Below are positions 16,066 through 24,239 of a DNA stretch of 64,000 bases, piece after piece. Where the stretch lies: assembly GCA_017853885.1 (NCBI GenBank), contig JAFMIR010000010.1, positions 55,843 to 119,842 of the forward strand. The letters run 5' to 3'. Positions within the stretch are counted from its first letter, which is position 1, and each line of letters begins with the position of its first letter. The notes beneath the pieces were generated by a model. It was given only the letters and a program-made list of their open reading frames with translations. It was not told the origin of the DNA and ran no database searches. A program made the translations under genes and the position numbers. This stretch comes from Prosthecobacter sp. (GTDB lineage Bacteria; Verrucomicrobiota; Verrucomicrobiia; Verrucomicrobiales; Verrucomicrobiaceae).

Positions 16066-17037
16066 ATGACACCAGTGCAGCATTTTGAGCAGCTTTTGGC
16101 TCGGCGGGAGCCGTTGCTGGCGCTGGCGCCGATGCAGGATGTCACGGACAGAGCCTTCTGGCAGCTCATGAGCCGCTATGGCGGGGCGGATGTATATTAC
16201 ACGGAGTATTTCCGCGTGCATCCGGACTCTCATTTGGAGAAGTGGATCCTCGAATCGGTGATCGATAATCCGACGGGCCGACCGGTGGTGGCGCAGATGA
16301 TCGGCAATGATATTCCTTCGCTCGTTCGTGGGGCGAAGGAGCTTCAAGAGCATGCGGTGGCAGCGATTGATCTTAACTTGGGCTGCCCAGCTCCCATCGT
16401 ATATCGTAAGTGCGCAGGCGGCGGTCTGCTGCGGGATGTGCCTCGCATCGACAGCATCCTCGGAGCTCTACGCGAGGCGGTAAAGGTGAAGTTCACGGTG
16501 AAGACGCGGCTTGGCTTTGATGACACCGAGGCCATCGACGCACTGGTGCCGCTGTTTGCAAAGCATGCAGTTGACCTCGTGACCATCCACGGGCGCACGG
16601 TGATGCAAATGTACCGCGAGGGTGTGCGATACGACTTGATTGGTATGGCTCGTGAGCGGTTGCCCTGTCCGGTGCTGGCGAATGGTAACATCGGATCGCA
16701 TCATGATGCAGAGGTAGTGACACGCGAAACAGAGGTTCATGGCCTCATGATTGGTCGCGGGGCGATCCGCAATCCGTGGCTGTTTGAGCAAATCCGCCAG
16801 CATTTCCGAGGAGAGCCGGTCTTTCAGCCGTCTAGGGCGGATCTGCTAACCTATTTCGAGGAGCTTTACGAGTGTGTGACCCTGCCAAACACGCGTGAAC
16901 TCGATCAGGTGAATCGCGTAAAGAAGCACCTGAGCTTCTTCGGTCCCGGTTTGCGGGATGCTGAGACCTTTTTGCATGATATGCGCCGCTGCACGACGCG
17001 TGCTGGTTTGCGTGAGGTGTGCGAACACTGCTTCTGA
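16066..17037 (+). CDS. dus: tRNA-dihydrouridine synthase
   Basis: A flavoenzyme of 323 residues that reduces uridines in tRNA. The FMN-barrel opens with LAPMQDVTDRAFW, and the catalytic cysteine is in NLGCPAPIVYRKCAGGGLL (the Cys in RKCAGG). VKTRLG, VTIHGRT and NGNIGSHHDA follow, with LMIGRGAIRNPWLF at the phosphate-binding end. The Dus subtype (A, B or C-like) was not decided. It begins 51 bp after the alcohol dehydrogenase and could be transcribed from that operon, but its role is independent. Confidence 0.95.
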   Translation: MTPVQHFEQLLARREPLLALAPMQDVTDRAFWQLMSRYGGADVYYTEYFRVHPDSHLEKWILESVIDNPTGRPVVAQMIGNDIPSLVRGAKELQEHAVAAIDLNLGCPAPIVYRKCAGGGLLRDVPRIDSILGALREAVKVKFTVKTRLGFDDTEAIDALVPLFAKHAVDLVTIHGRTVMQMYREGVRYDLIGMARERLPCPVLANGNIGSHHDAEVVTRETEVHGLMIGRGAIRNPWLFEQIRQHFRGEPVFQPSRADLLTYFEELYECVTLPNTRELDQVNRVKKHLSFFGPGLRDAETFLHDMRRCTTRAGLREVCEHCF

Positions 17038-17040
17038 ACC

Positions 17041-17751
17041 TCACATCGGCGGCAAGGGGCCGGAGGTAAGCGGATCGATGGTAGAAGGCGTAATGATGCC
17101 GCGTGCAAGGCGACCACTGTAAAGATCGATGGCGCGTTTGGCGATGATGTCGATGACGGCGGGCTGCAGTGTTCGCGCGGCGACGTTGGAAACGGCGATG
17201 CTAGCCCACATAACGGGTGACTTGAAACGCAGCACCTGCCACACAGGCAGGAGGCGGCTGTACCATTTGTTAGCCTGTTGCACAGTTTCATGCGTGGCGA
17301 GCTTGTGGGTGACCTCCCAAGTTTTGAGTGCAGTGGAGGCGCTAACATCGACGAGACGTCCGATGGAGCGTGTTTGCAGGAAATCAGCCACATCCATCGA
17401 TGCGAGATGCACGGCGCGTGAGAATTGGCTGAGGCCTGGAGCGAGTAATGCGTTGGCTTTTCCCGGATGGTAGATGGCGGCGATTTTTTTCACGAGCTGT
17501 GGGATCTCGGTGACGAGCGGGGCGAGCCATTCGGGATTCAGATTCTTTTGCCAACGCAGTCGGTTTTTGCAGTCTTCGACGGCTCTGCGGGCACGTTCAT
17601 CATCTTCACTGGTGAGGAGTTGATCGTAGCTGGCAATGGTGTGACGCGCAGCACGAAGGTCACTGAGGAACTGCAGCAGCTTGTAGATCAACACGCCTGC
17701 CACACCAAGCATCAAACCGGCAAGAAAGGTCCAAAAGTGGCTCCAAAGCAT
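17041..17751 (-). CDS. uncharacterised protein with N-terminal membrane anchor
   Basis: No family recognised. The 236-residue protein starts with one transmembrane helix (FLAGLMLGVAGVLIYKLLQFL, residues 9-29) and continues as a mostly helical, Ala/Leu/Arg-rich domain that would sit in the cytoplasm or periplasm. Its stop is 3 bp from the convergent dus gene. It follows the kinase-FGE gene by 26 bp on the same strand, so it may belong to the same signalling operon. The frame is consistent and is not overlapped by a better one. Confidence 0.65.
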   Translation of the reverse strand: MLWSHFWTFLAGLMLGVAGVLIYKLLQFLSDLRAARHTIASYDQLLTSEDDERARRAVEDCKNRLRWQKNLNPEWLAPLVTEIPQLVKKIAAIYHPGKANALLAPGLSQFSRAVHLASMDVADFLQTRSIGRLVDVSASTALKTWEVTHKLATHETVQQANKWYSRLLPVWQVLRFKSPVMWASIAVSNVAARTLQPAVIDIIAKRAIDLYSGRLARGIITPSTIDPLTSGPLPPM

Positions 17752-17777
17752 CTCGCAAAAGGAATGAAAATGGGCTG

Positions 17778-20246
17778 CTATTCGTCCATGCGAGCAGGGG
17801 TGCCGATGTTCCAGAGCAGAACCCGGAAGCCAGCGTCAGGCAAACGAGCGCTGGCCGGCACCTGCCGACGGTGGGAGGAGAGGAGTTGGTTGCTCTGCGC
17901 AGTGGTATAGGCACCGCCGCGTAACACGGCCGCATCCGGCGTATTGTTCCAAGGTGTGGAGACCCACTCCCACACGTTGCCAGCGAGGTCTTGCAGGCCG
18001 CGGATGTCGGCGCGGAAGCTGCCAACGGGGGCGAGTGTGGCAAAGCCGTCCGTGTAACCGCTGATAGAGGTCTTGCCGGACGGGTCGGCGGTGAGGTCGA
18101 GGAAGTTACCTGCCTTGGACGGTGGTGGCCATTGGAATCCCCAAGGGTAAACGCCGCCGATGCGCTCATTGCTTTCCTGCGGCGAGGCACCGGCCTCGCG
18201 GGAGAGATCGCCCGCCATGCTCCATTCATCATCCGTGGGCAGACGGTATTCTTGGTCGGGTTCGAGTAGTCCCAGAGCGCGTTCACGGTCGGTGAGCCAG
18301 CGGCAGAATTGATCGGCTTCGGCACGGTTCACCATGGTTACCGGTAGCATGCGGTCAGTTTCGAGCGCGCGACCATCCACGGGCGGCTGGTTGGTGGCCT
18401 TGGCGAACTCAGCCAAGTCGCCGCAACGTGTTTCAATCGAAGCGATCATGGCTTTGCCAAGGGGGACCAGTTTCATGCCAAGACTGTTCAGCCACGGTTT
18501 GTCAAAGACGACGGCTCCGCTGGCTTTTAGGCGCAGGTTGAAGGCGATGGTTTGACCCTGTTTCAAATCACCGGAGGCATGTTCGATCTTGTAGCCAGGC
18601 AGGTTGACTGAAAAATTAAACTTCGCCGCCCGCACATGTGGCAGGCGCACGGGCGTGCGGCCGAGAAATTCCTGTCCATCATAGACATCTGCGCCAGGCG
18701 GCGTGGAAGTGATTGTCACTGCGCCATAGCGCACTTGGATGATCTCACACACAATGGCCTGCATGCCATTTTTGGGCGGCGGGCTCCCCGCTGAAGGGGT
18801 CAGTTTAGCTGGTTTCCAAGAGTATTCATGATTTAGATCGAGCCGGCCGTTGCGGCGCTCGATCTCTGTCATCCATGCGCAGTAGGCATCTGCCTCGACG
18901 GCTGAGACGACGGCGGCATTCAGAATGCTTTTGTCTGGCTGAGGTACTAGCAAGACGCTGTATTCTGCCGCACGTAACGTTGTATCCACAAAACTACGAA
19001 AATGGGCGATGTCCGTGGGCAGGTCGGCGATGTGCTTCCCCTCTTTAAACGAGAACCATTGCTTGAGGCGATTTTGCCAAGGCTTGCCTAATAAGGGCGG
19101 TTCGGGTGACACAGGTTTGGGTTTCACCGGCGCGGCAACCTCGTAGTGCCAGTCCCGCTGGTGTCTTGCCATTACGAGACCGCTGGCAAGCACGAAGGAA
19201 CCGATGACCGTGTAGATCGCCGCACGGCAGAAACGTCGGGAAAAAGTTTCCGGACGTTTTTCGCCCACCCGTTGGAGTGCCTCGGCAAAATCTGCTGCGG
19301 TGGCAAAGCGGCGATCTAGGTCGTTTTCACAAGCTTGGCAGATAACGCGATTCAAATCGAGCCAGAAGGGCCATTCCTCGTCGGAAATCTCTTCGGGAAC
19401 CTCAGGGAACTCCATGCGGTCCTTCCCGCTGCTCATTTCATAGAGCACCTTGCCGAGGCTGTAGAGGTCTGCCTGAGGCGTGCCGGGGCCTTCGGGCGGC
19501 ACGAAGCCCTCGGTGCCGACAAAGGAGCGCTCGCCAAATGCCGCGACGAGGCCGATATCAGCCAGTTTGCATACGCCGCCGACGAAAATGACATTCGAGG
19601 GCTTGATGTCGCGGTGGGTGAGCCCGTGGTTGTGCATGTAGTGCAGCGCGTCAGCCATGTAGACGCCGGCATCGCGACAGAAGAATGGATCGAGGCGGCC
19701 ATGCCGCTTCATGTCCGTGCCCAGAGTGCGTGGCACATAGTTGTCGATATTGGTGATGTTGCCACCCTCCTCGACGTCATCACCTAGTTCCATCACGCAG
19801 TAGTAGAAGCCGCGCTTCTCATTCCATCCCACGTGCAAAATATGCACGAGGCAGGGGTGGCCACGTGAGATAGGCTCAAACTGCTGAATTCCTAAAAACT
19901 CTCGTTGAAAGGTGCGCGTGTGCTCAAAGTCCTCTCTCCACACAATTTTCACTGCTCGCAGGGCGCCTGTCACACTTTGCCCCAGCCAAACCTCGCCGTA
20001 GGCACCGCTGCCGATGCGTTTCAGCAGGGTATAATCGGGGATCACAATGTCATCGCGATGTGAGGCGGGATTGCCAGGAGCCTTCTTGGGCTTGGCGACG
20101 ATCTTCTGCGGCTGCACTGGCGGAGGTGGCAGTTCGATCAAGCTGGCAGGTTCAGGTGCCAAACTTTGCTCGGGCGAAGTCTCCAAAACCGGCTCCGCAT
20201 GGGCGGCATCGGCTGGGAGATCAGCATCGGCTTCGTCGGCAGGCAT
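17778..20246 (-). CDS. Ser/Thr protein kinase with PEGA and FGE-sulfatase domains
   Basis: An 822-residue transmembrane kinase (ATG at 20246; an in-frame TTG at 20276 would add 10). Order: Pro/Ala/Glu-rich N-terminus; kinase domain about 72-330 with GSGAYGEVW, AVKIVW, HRDIKPSN (211-218) and a DIG triad (230-232) in place of DFG; transmembrane helix about 343-360; a partial FGE-like segment (about 446-480); a PEGA domain (about 507-573); a C-terminal FGE-sulfatase/SUMF1-type domain with YRLPTDDEW, NVWEWV, LRGGAY and AGFRVLL. It is divergent from an ECF-type sigma gene, an arrangement known for kinase-linked ECF groups. The FGE-like domain is more likely sensory than catalytic. Confidence 0.92.
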   Translation of the reverse strand: MPADEADADLPADAAHAEPVLETSPEQSLAPEPASLIELPPPPVQPQKIVAKPKKAPGNPASHRDDIVIPDYTLLKRIGSGAYGEVWLGQSVTGALRAVKIVWREDFEHTRTFQREFLGIQQFEPISRGHPCLVHILHVGWNEKRGFYYCVMELGDDVEEGGNITNIDNYVPRTLGTDMKRHGRLDPFFCRDAGVYMADALHYMHNHGLTHRDIKPSNVIFVGGVCKLADIGLVAAFGERSFVGTEGFVPPEGPGTPQADLYSLGKVLYEMSSGKDRMEFPEVPEEISDEEWPFWLDLNRVICQACENDLDRRFATAADFAEALQRVGEKRPETFSRRFCRAAIYTVIGSFVLASGLVMARHQRDWHYEVAAPVKPKPVSPEPPLLGKPWQNRLKQWFSFKEGKHIADLPTDIAHFRSFVDTTLRAAEYSVLLVPQPDKSILNAAVVSAVEADAYCAWMTEIERRNGRLDLNHEYSWKPAKLTPSAGSPPPKNGMQAIVCEIIQVRYGAVTITSTPPGADVYDGQEFLGRTPVRLPHVRAAKFNFSVNLPGYKIEHASGDLKQGQTIAFNLRLKASGAVVFDKPWLNSLGMKLVPLGKAMIASIETRCGDLAEFAKATNQPPVDGRALETDRMLPVTMVNRAEADQFCRWLTDRERALGLLEPDQEYRLPTDDEWSMAGDLSREAGASPQESNERIGGVYPWGFQWPPPSKAGNFLDLTADPSGKTSISGYTDGFATLAPVGSFRADIRGLQDLAGNVWEWVSTPWNNTPDAAVLRGGAYTTAQSNQLLSSHRRQVPASARLPDAGFRVLLWNIGTPARMDE

Positions 20247-20302
20247 AGGAATGAAGGTGTCCGAGTTTCCCACCAAAGCCGCAGCTTCTCAAGTCACATG
20301 AG

Positions 20303-20350
20303 CGGTCATTCTGCGCACCCGCCGCCGGAATGGCTCTTCTATCGGTCATT
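20303..20350. repeat. direct repeat CGGTCATT, 40 bp apart, between kinase and sigma genes
   Basis: CGGTCATT occurs at 20303-20310 and again at 20343-20350, in the shared divergent upstream region. The 40-bp offset is close to four helical turns, so both copies would face the same side of the DNA. It could be a regulator or sigma recognition site, or chance. Confidence 0.4.
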
Positions 20351-20378
20351 TTACTGTGCCTCGGAGGGTTTCAAAGGT

Positions 20379-20405
20379 TTGACAGTCTCCCGCATCCGTT
20401 AAAAG
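20379..20405 (+). promoter_or_regulatory. candidate promoter of the sigma factor gene
   Basis: A perfect TTGACA -35 box at 20379-20384 is followed 15 bp later by TAAAAG (20400-20405). The match at -10 is weak and the start would be very close to the ATG at 20415, so this is tentative. Confidence 0.3.
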
Positions 20406-20414
20406 TTCTCTTTG

Positions 20415-21104
20415 ATGAGTGAACCAGTCTCAGACATCCCGGTGCCGGATATCGCTGTACCGGAAGAAGTGAAAAAAGAGAAAGGCTTGTGGGAAAAAAC
20501 CCGCAAAAGCCTGATCGAGCGTTTGAACAATTGGGAAGATCAGCGCACTTGGAACGAGTTCTATCAGACTTACTGGCGCCTTATTTTCTCTGTTGCCACA
20601 AAGGCGGGACTTACTCGCGAAGAAGCCTTCGATGTGATTCAGGAGACCATCATCGCCATCGCCCGTCAGGTGCAAAAAGGTCAATACGACCCCCGTGCAG
20701 GCTCATTCAAGGCTTGGCTGCTTCAAATGACCCGCTGGCGCATTCTTGATGTCTTCCGCGCCCGAAAGCGCCAGCCATCCTTGGCTGATCAAGGAAATGC
20801 CGAAAGTGAAGATCACAGCACCAGCATTGTTGAGCGCCTCTCTCAGGAGAAGGATAACATGCTCGAAAAGATCTGGGACCGCGAATGGCGTGACAACATC
20901 ACTGCCGCAGCCTTGGAGCGTGTGAAGGCAAAAGTTTCTCCGCGCCAGTTTCAGATCTTTGACTGCTATGTGATGAAAGGCTGGGGAGTTAAAAAGACTG
21001 CCGAGGCCCTCGGTATCAATGCGGCCCAAGTCTACCTAGCGAAGCATCGCGTCGGTGCCCTAGTGAAGAAGGAAGTGCAGTCGCTTGAGCACACGATGCT
21101 GTGA
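20415..21104 (+). CDS. RNA polymerase sigma factor, ECF type
   Basis: A 229-residue sigma-70 family protein. Region 2 is clear: WNEFYQTYWRLIFSVATKAGL, then EEAFDVIQETIIAIARQ and FKAWLLQMTRWRILDVFRARKRQ. Region 4 follows with VSPRQFQIFDCYVMKGWGVKKTAEALGI, ending NAAQVYLAKHRVG, the DNA-recognition helix. Regions 1 and 3 are absent, as in ECF factors, but there is an extra ~40-residue Pro/Glu-rich N-terminus. ATG at 20415 preferred over TTG at 20412. No classic anti-sigma gene is next to it. The divergent transmembrane kinase is the likely partner, as in kinase-associated ECF groups of Planctomycetes and Verrucomicrobia. Confidence 0.92.
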   Translation: MSEPVSDIPVPDIAVPEEVKKEKGLWEKTRKSLIERLNNWEDQRTWNEFYQTYWRLIFSVATKAGLTREEAFDVIQETIIAIARQVQKGQYDPRAGSFKAWLLQMTRWRILDVFRARKRQPSLADQGNAESEDHSTSIVERLSQEKDNMLEKIWDREWRDNITAAALERVKAKVSPRQFQIFDCYVMKGWGVKKTAEALGINAAQVYLAKHRVGALVKKEVQSLEHTML

Positions 21105-21149
21105 TCGAATGCATGAGCTTGATGCCACGCCGCGTTTGGTGAGGCTCCC

Positions 21150-22394
21150 ATGATTGCTTTTGCTTCTTCTAGCCGTCTTTGCCTCATCGCCGCCTTGTCC
21201 ATCATCGCTACTCCTCTAGCGTTGGCGACCGAGGGCAGGCTCATCGCCTATGTCGGCACCTATACCTCGCCTTTGAAGAACATGCGGCCCACGCAGGTTG
21301 ATCTGCCTCCGGGCAACGGACAGGGTATTCATCTGCTCGAAATGGACCGCGCCACAGGGAAACTCACGCCTTTGAGTATCGTTGAAATGGGCACCAGCCC
21401 TAGTTGCCTCGCGTTGAACCCGGCGAAGACGCATCTCTACTCTGGTAACGAAACCGAACGCCTCGGTGACGACGAGTCCGGCAGTGTCAGTTCCTTCAAA
21501 ATCGATCCTGCCACGGGGCATTTGAAGCTGCTCAATAGCGTCCGTTCCGGTGGCAAAGGCCCGGCGCATCTCACCGTGCATCCGAATGGCAAGTTCGTGC
21601 TTGTGGCGAACTATTTCGGCGGCAGCGTGGCTGTTTTGCCCATTCAACCGGATGGTAGCCTCGGAGAGGCTACCGATGTGAAAAAGGACTCCGGTAAGGT
21701 CGGTCCCACGAAAGCTACTAACGCTGCGCCGGGCAGTTTTGCCATCAGTGGGCACGACCAGACGCATGCGCACATGATCGAGGCTGATCCTTCCGGGAAG
21801 TGGGTGGTGCATATCGATCTCGGGCTCGATCAGATCCTCGTGTGGAAGTTCGATGGCGAGAAAGGTATCCTCACACCCGCTGAGACTCGCTTCGTCACGC
21901 TGCCGGCGGGTGATGGTCCGCGTCACTTCGCCTTTCATCCGAATGGTCGCTGGTTTTACAGCATTCAAGAGGAGGGCTCCACGGTCGCGTTATTTGAATT
22001 CGATGTGCAAAGCGGGCGTCTTACGCACCGGCAGACGCTTCCCAGCCTCCCGCCAGGCTATGCGGGCAGCAATTTCTGCTCCGAGATCCTCATCTCGGCG
22101 GATGGCCGCTTCGTTTACGCGGGTAACCGCCTTCACGACAGCATAGGCATCTTTGCCATCGGTACGGACGGCACGCTTCGCTACGTCACCGAGGAATGGA
22201 CGCGTGGCGACTACCCTCGCAGCTTCACCTTTGATCCATCTGGCAGCTTTCTGCACTGCTGCAATCAGCGTGCTGACCATCTCGCGAGCTTCCGCGTGGA
22301 CAAGGAGACGGGTAAGCTAAGCTTTACCGGGCACTACACGCCGGTTGGCAATCCCTCGCAGATTGTGTTTCACGTTCTCCCGGCACAGCGGTAA
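21150..22394 (+). CDS. secreted lactonase, seven-bladed beta-propeller (6-phosphogluconolactonase YbhE type)
   Basis: A 414-residue protein with a signal peptide (LCLIAALSIIATPLALA) and the repeated strand motifs of the lactonase_7-blade family: IAYVGTYTS, GPAHLTVHPNGKFVLVANYFGGSV, HAHMIEADPSGKWVVH, GPRHFAFHPNGRWFY and FCSEILISADGRFVYAGNR. Cytoplasmic YbhE hydrolyses 6-phosphogluconolactone. This exported version more likely acts on another lactone or a sugar acid lactone. A GAGG ribosome-binding site lies 6 bp before ATG 21150. It lies 45 bp after the sigma gene and 36 bp before the next secreted protein gene, on the same strand. Confidence 0.9.
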   Translation: MIAFASSSRLCLIAALSIIATPLALATEGRLIAYVGTYTSPLKNMRPTQVDLPPGNGQGIHLLEMDRATGKLTPLSIVEMGTSPSCLALNPAKTHLYSGNETERLGDDESGSVSSFKIDPATGHLKLLNSVRSGGKGPAHLTVHPNGKFVLVANYFGGSVAVLPIQPDGSLGEATDVKKDSGKVGPTKATNAAPGSFAISGHDQTHAHMIEADPSGKWVVHIDLGLDQILVWKFDGEKGILTPAETRFVTLPAGDGPRHFAFHPNGRWFYSIQEEGSTVALFEFDVQSGRLTHRQTLPSLPPGYAGSNFCSEILISADGRFVYAGNRLHDSIGIFAIGTDGTLRYVTEEWTRGDYPRSFTFDPSGSFLHCCNQRADHLASFRVDKETGKLSFTGHYTPVGNPSQIVFHVLPAQR

Positions 22395-22430
22395 GGTTAG
22401 GCTCTCCAGCCGATTCCGTTTTTGTTTCCG

Positions 22431-24239
22431 ATGCGCCGACACATCCTCCTGCTCTCCAGCCTCATGCTTCTGGTGAACGGAGGAGCTCTGCCAGCGGCGG
22501 TGTACGGCGTAGAGCATCGGCTGGCGTGGCAGCCGGTGCAGCGGTATTTCATCCGCCGTCAAAATGATGCCGTGCCGCCGCAGGGCTTGCGAAGGCTGAA
22601 CTCCTTCACGAGCTACACGCATCTGGGCACTGACTTCGGCTTTCATGGGCCTGCCGAGCACGAGATCGAGTGGGTGAATGACCAGATCGTCGTGCACCTT
22701 GGCCAGCAGCCCGATGTCTGGGCTGGGATGTGGCACAGCCTTGCTGGGCAGGCCCGTGACCGTCAGGAGGTGCTCGATTTCAGCCGTGCCTATCCGCCGC
22801 AGATCGCCGATGACTGGCAGCCGCGGATCACGCAGATCATGGTAGATGCCGGCGGTCGGGGAAATCTCAAACTCGAGATCAAGAACGCTGCTGGCGCGAT
22901 GCTGTGGGAGCGCATCGTGACCTATTACGATGAGCCGGTTCACCCGCAGGCTCATCCAGTGCCCAGTCAGCACTTACGTGACGCTAAACTGCTTGTATGG
23001 ACAGTTGAGCCGGGAAGTGAAATCACTGTAAGGGGGCTCTTTCTCGGAGTCGAGCTACCACGTATGGAGCGTGACCGCCAAGCATTTGCGACCTCGTATG
23101 CCAAGCTTCTTCGCAATCACTGCATCTCCAGCGGGTTCACCCGGGATCGAGCCCACCTCGACGCAGGTGCCTTTGACAGCATCGCAGCGACAGGTCTGAT
23201 GGTCCTCTCGACCGCAGCAGCAGCGCAGAAAGAGATCGCCCTTGTTAGCGCCAACTTTGCACGTGAGACGCTGCGCACAACACACACGGCGGTGAGCCGA
23301 CTGAAACGAGCCCGCGGTCTGTTGCCGCATTTTATTCGCCGTGAAGAGACTGGTTTCGGCATTCATCCGCACACGGAACACAGCATGGTGGATACGGCGC
23401 TCTACACGCAGTGTTTGCTGCTTGCCGCCCGCATGCTGGGGGAACTAGCCATTGAAGAAGAGGTTGTTGCCATGATTCGCCAGATAGACATTGAGGGTTT
23501 GCGCCTGCCATCAGGTCACCTTTCCCATGGTCTGAATACGAAGGGGGATCAATTGCTAGCGCATGGTTGGCGTGACTGGGGAGGAGAGACCGCGCTTGTC
23601 GCTCTTCTTCAACGCATTGCGCGGCCAGGATCCGCTATTTCACCCGCCGACCATCCAGGTCATGCATGGCAGGGCACAGGATTTATCACAGAGATTCAGA
23701 GCCTTCTGCACCCGGATTTTGCGAGTGATGAACCCGATAAACTCGATGGTGTACAGTGGCTGTCTGCGCGGCGGGTGATGCTTGGGGCGCAGCAAAGCTA
23801 TTTTACGCGTGCCATGCCTCGCAGCTTCGCAGCACGTTTGGGCTTTTATGGCCTTTCAGCCGGTGAGAATCAATTCGGAAATGCCTACTTCGTCGGCGGA
23901 GTGGACTTGGTTGGGCAGAATCTCATACATCCGCATTACATGCTGATGTGTGGCTTGGTGTTCGAAAAGCCAAGTGAGGTGCTACAAACCTTGGAACGGC
24001 TCGAAAAAGCCGGTTTCATGCCTCCATGGGGTTTGGTGGAAAATTTGACGGCAGACGGTCAAACTTATCTGCCCATGAATGGAGCGCTCAACGCGGCTTT
24101 TGAAGCCCTCGGTATCTATCATTTTGTCACCAAAAACCGCGGCATCCCGGACCGAATCTATGAGGCAAGCCTACAATGTCCGGCGATTCGTGAAGCAATG
24201 AATCTTTTTTATTCTCAAGCTCCCGCCAGCGGCAATTGA
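22431..24239 (+). CDS. secreted protein with possible glycoamylase-like (alpha/alpha) domain
   Basis: A 602-residue protein from ATG 22431 (a TTG at 22422 is the alternative), with a signal peptide (HILLLSSLMLLVNGGALPA). The N-terminal third is beta-rich. The rest is helical and holds GLLPHFI, HTEHSMVDTALYTQC, GLSAGENQFG, HPHYMLMCGLVF and GFMPPWGLVENL. In order and spacing these recall glycoamylase-like/GH144-type (alpha/alpha)6 enzymes, but I would not assign the family without a profile search. It follows the secreted lactonase gene by 36 bp, so a joint role in extracellular sugar or glycan use is a reasonable inference. Its 3' end overlaps the convergent VWA gene by 25 bp. Confidence 0.75.
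   Translation: MRRHILLLSSLMLLVNGGALPAAVYGVEHRLAWQPVQRYFIRRQNDAVPPQGLRRLNSFTSYTHLGTDFGFHGPAEHEIEWVNDQIVVHLGQQPDVWAGMWHSLAGQARDRQEVLDFSRAYPPQIADDWQPRITQIMVDAGGRGNLKLEIKNAAGAMLWERIVTYYDEPVHPQAHPVPSQHLRDAKLLVWTVEPGSEITVRGLFLGVELPRMERDRQAFATSYAKLLRNHCISSGFTRDRAHLDAGAFDSIAATGLMVLSTAAAAQKEIALVSANFARETLRTTHTAVSRLKRARGLLPHFIRREETGFGIHPHTEHSMVDTALYTQCLLLAARMLGELAIEEEVVAMIRQIDIEGLRLPSGHLSHGLNTKGDQLLAHGWRDWGGETALVALLQRIARPGSAISPADHPGHAWQGTGFITEIQSLLHPDFASDEPDKLDGVQWLSARRVMLGAQQSYFTRAMPRSFAARLGFYGLSAGENQFGNAYFVGGVDLVGQNLIHPHYMLMCGLVFEKPSEVLQTLERLEKAGFMPPWGLVENLTADGQTYLPMNGALNAAFEALGIYHFVTKNRGIPDRIYEASLQCPAIREAMNLFYSQAPASGN

Noticed and set aside
24215..24239. 25-bp overlap of convergent gene ends as a possible error
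   Set aside because: Both reading frames remain intact to their own stops; short convergent overlaps are common in dense genomes.
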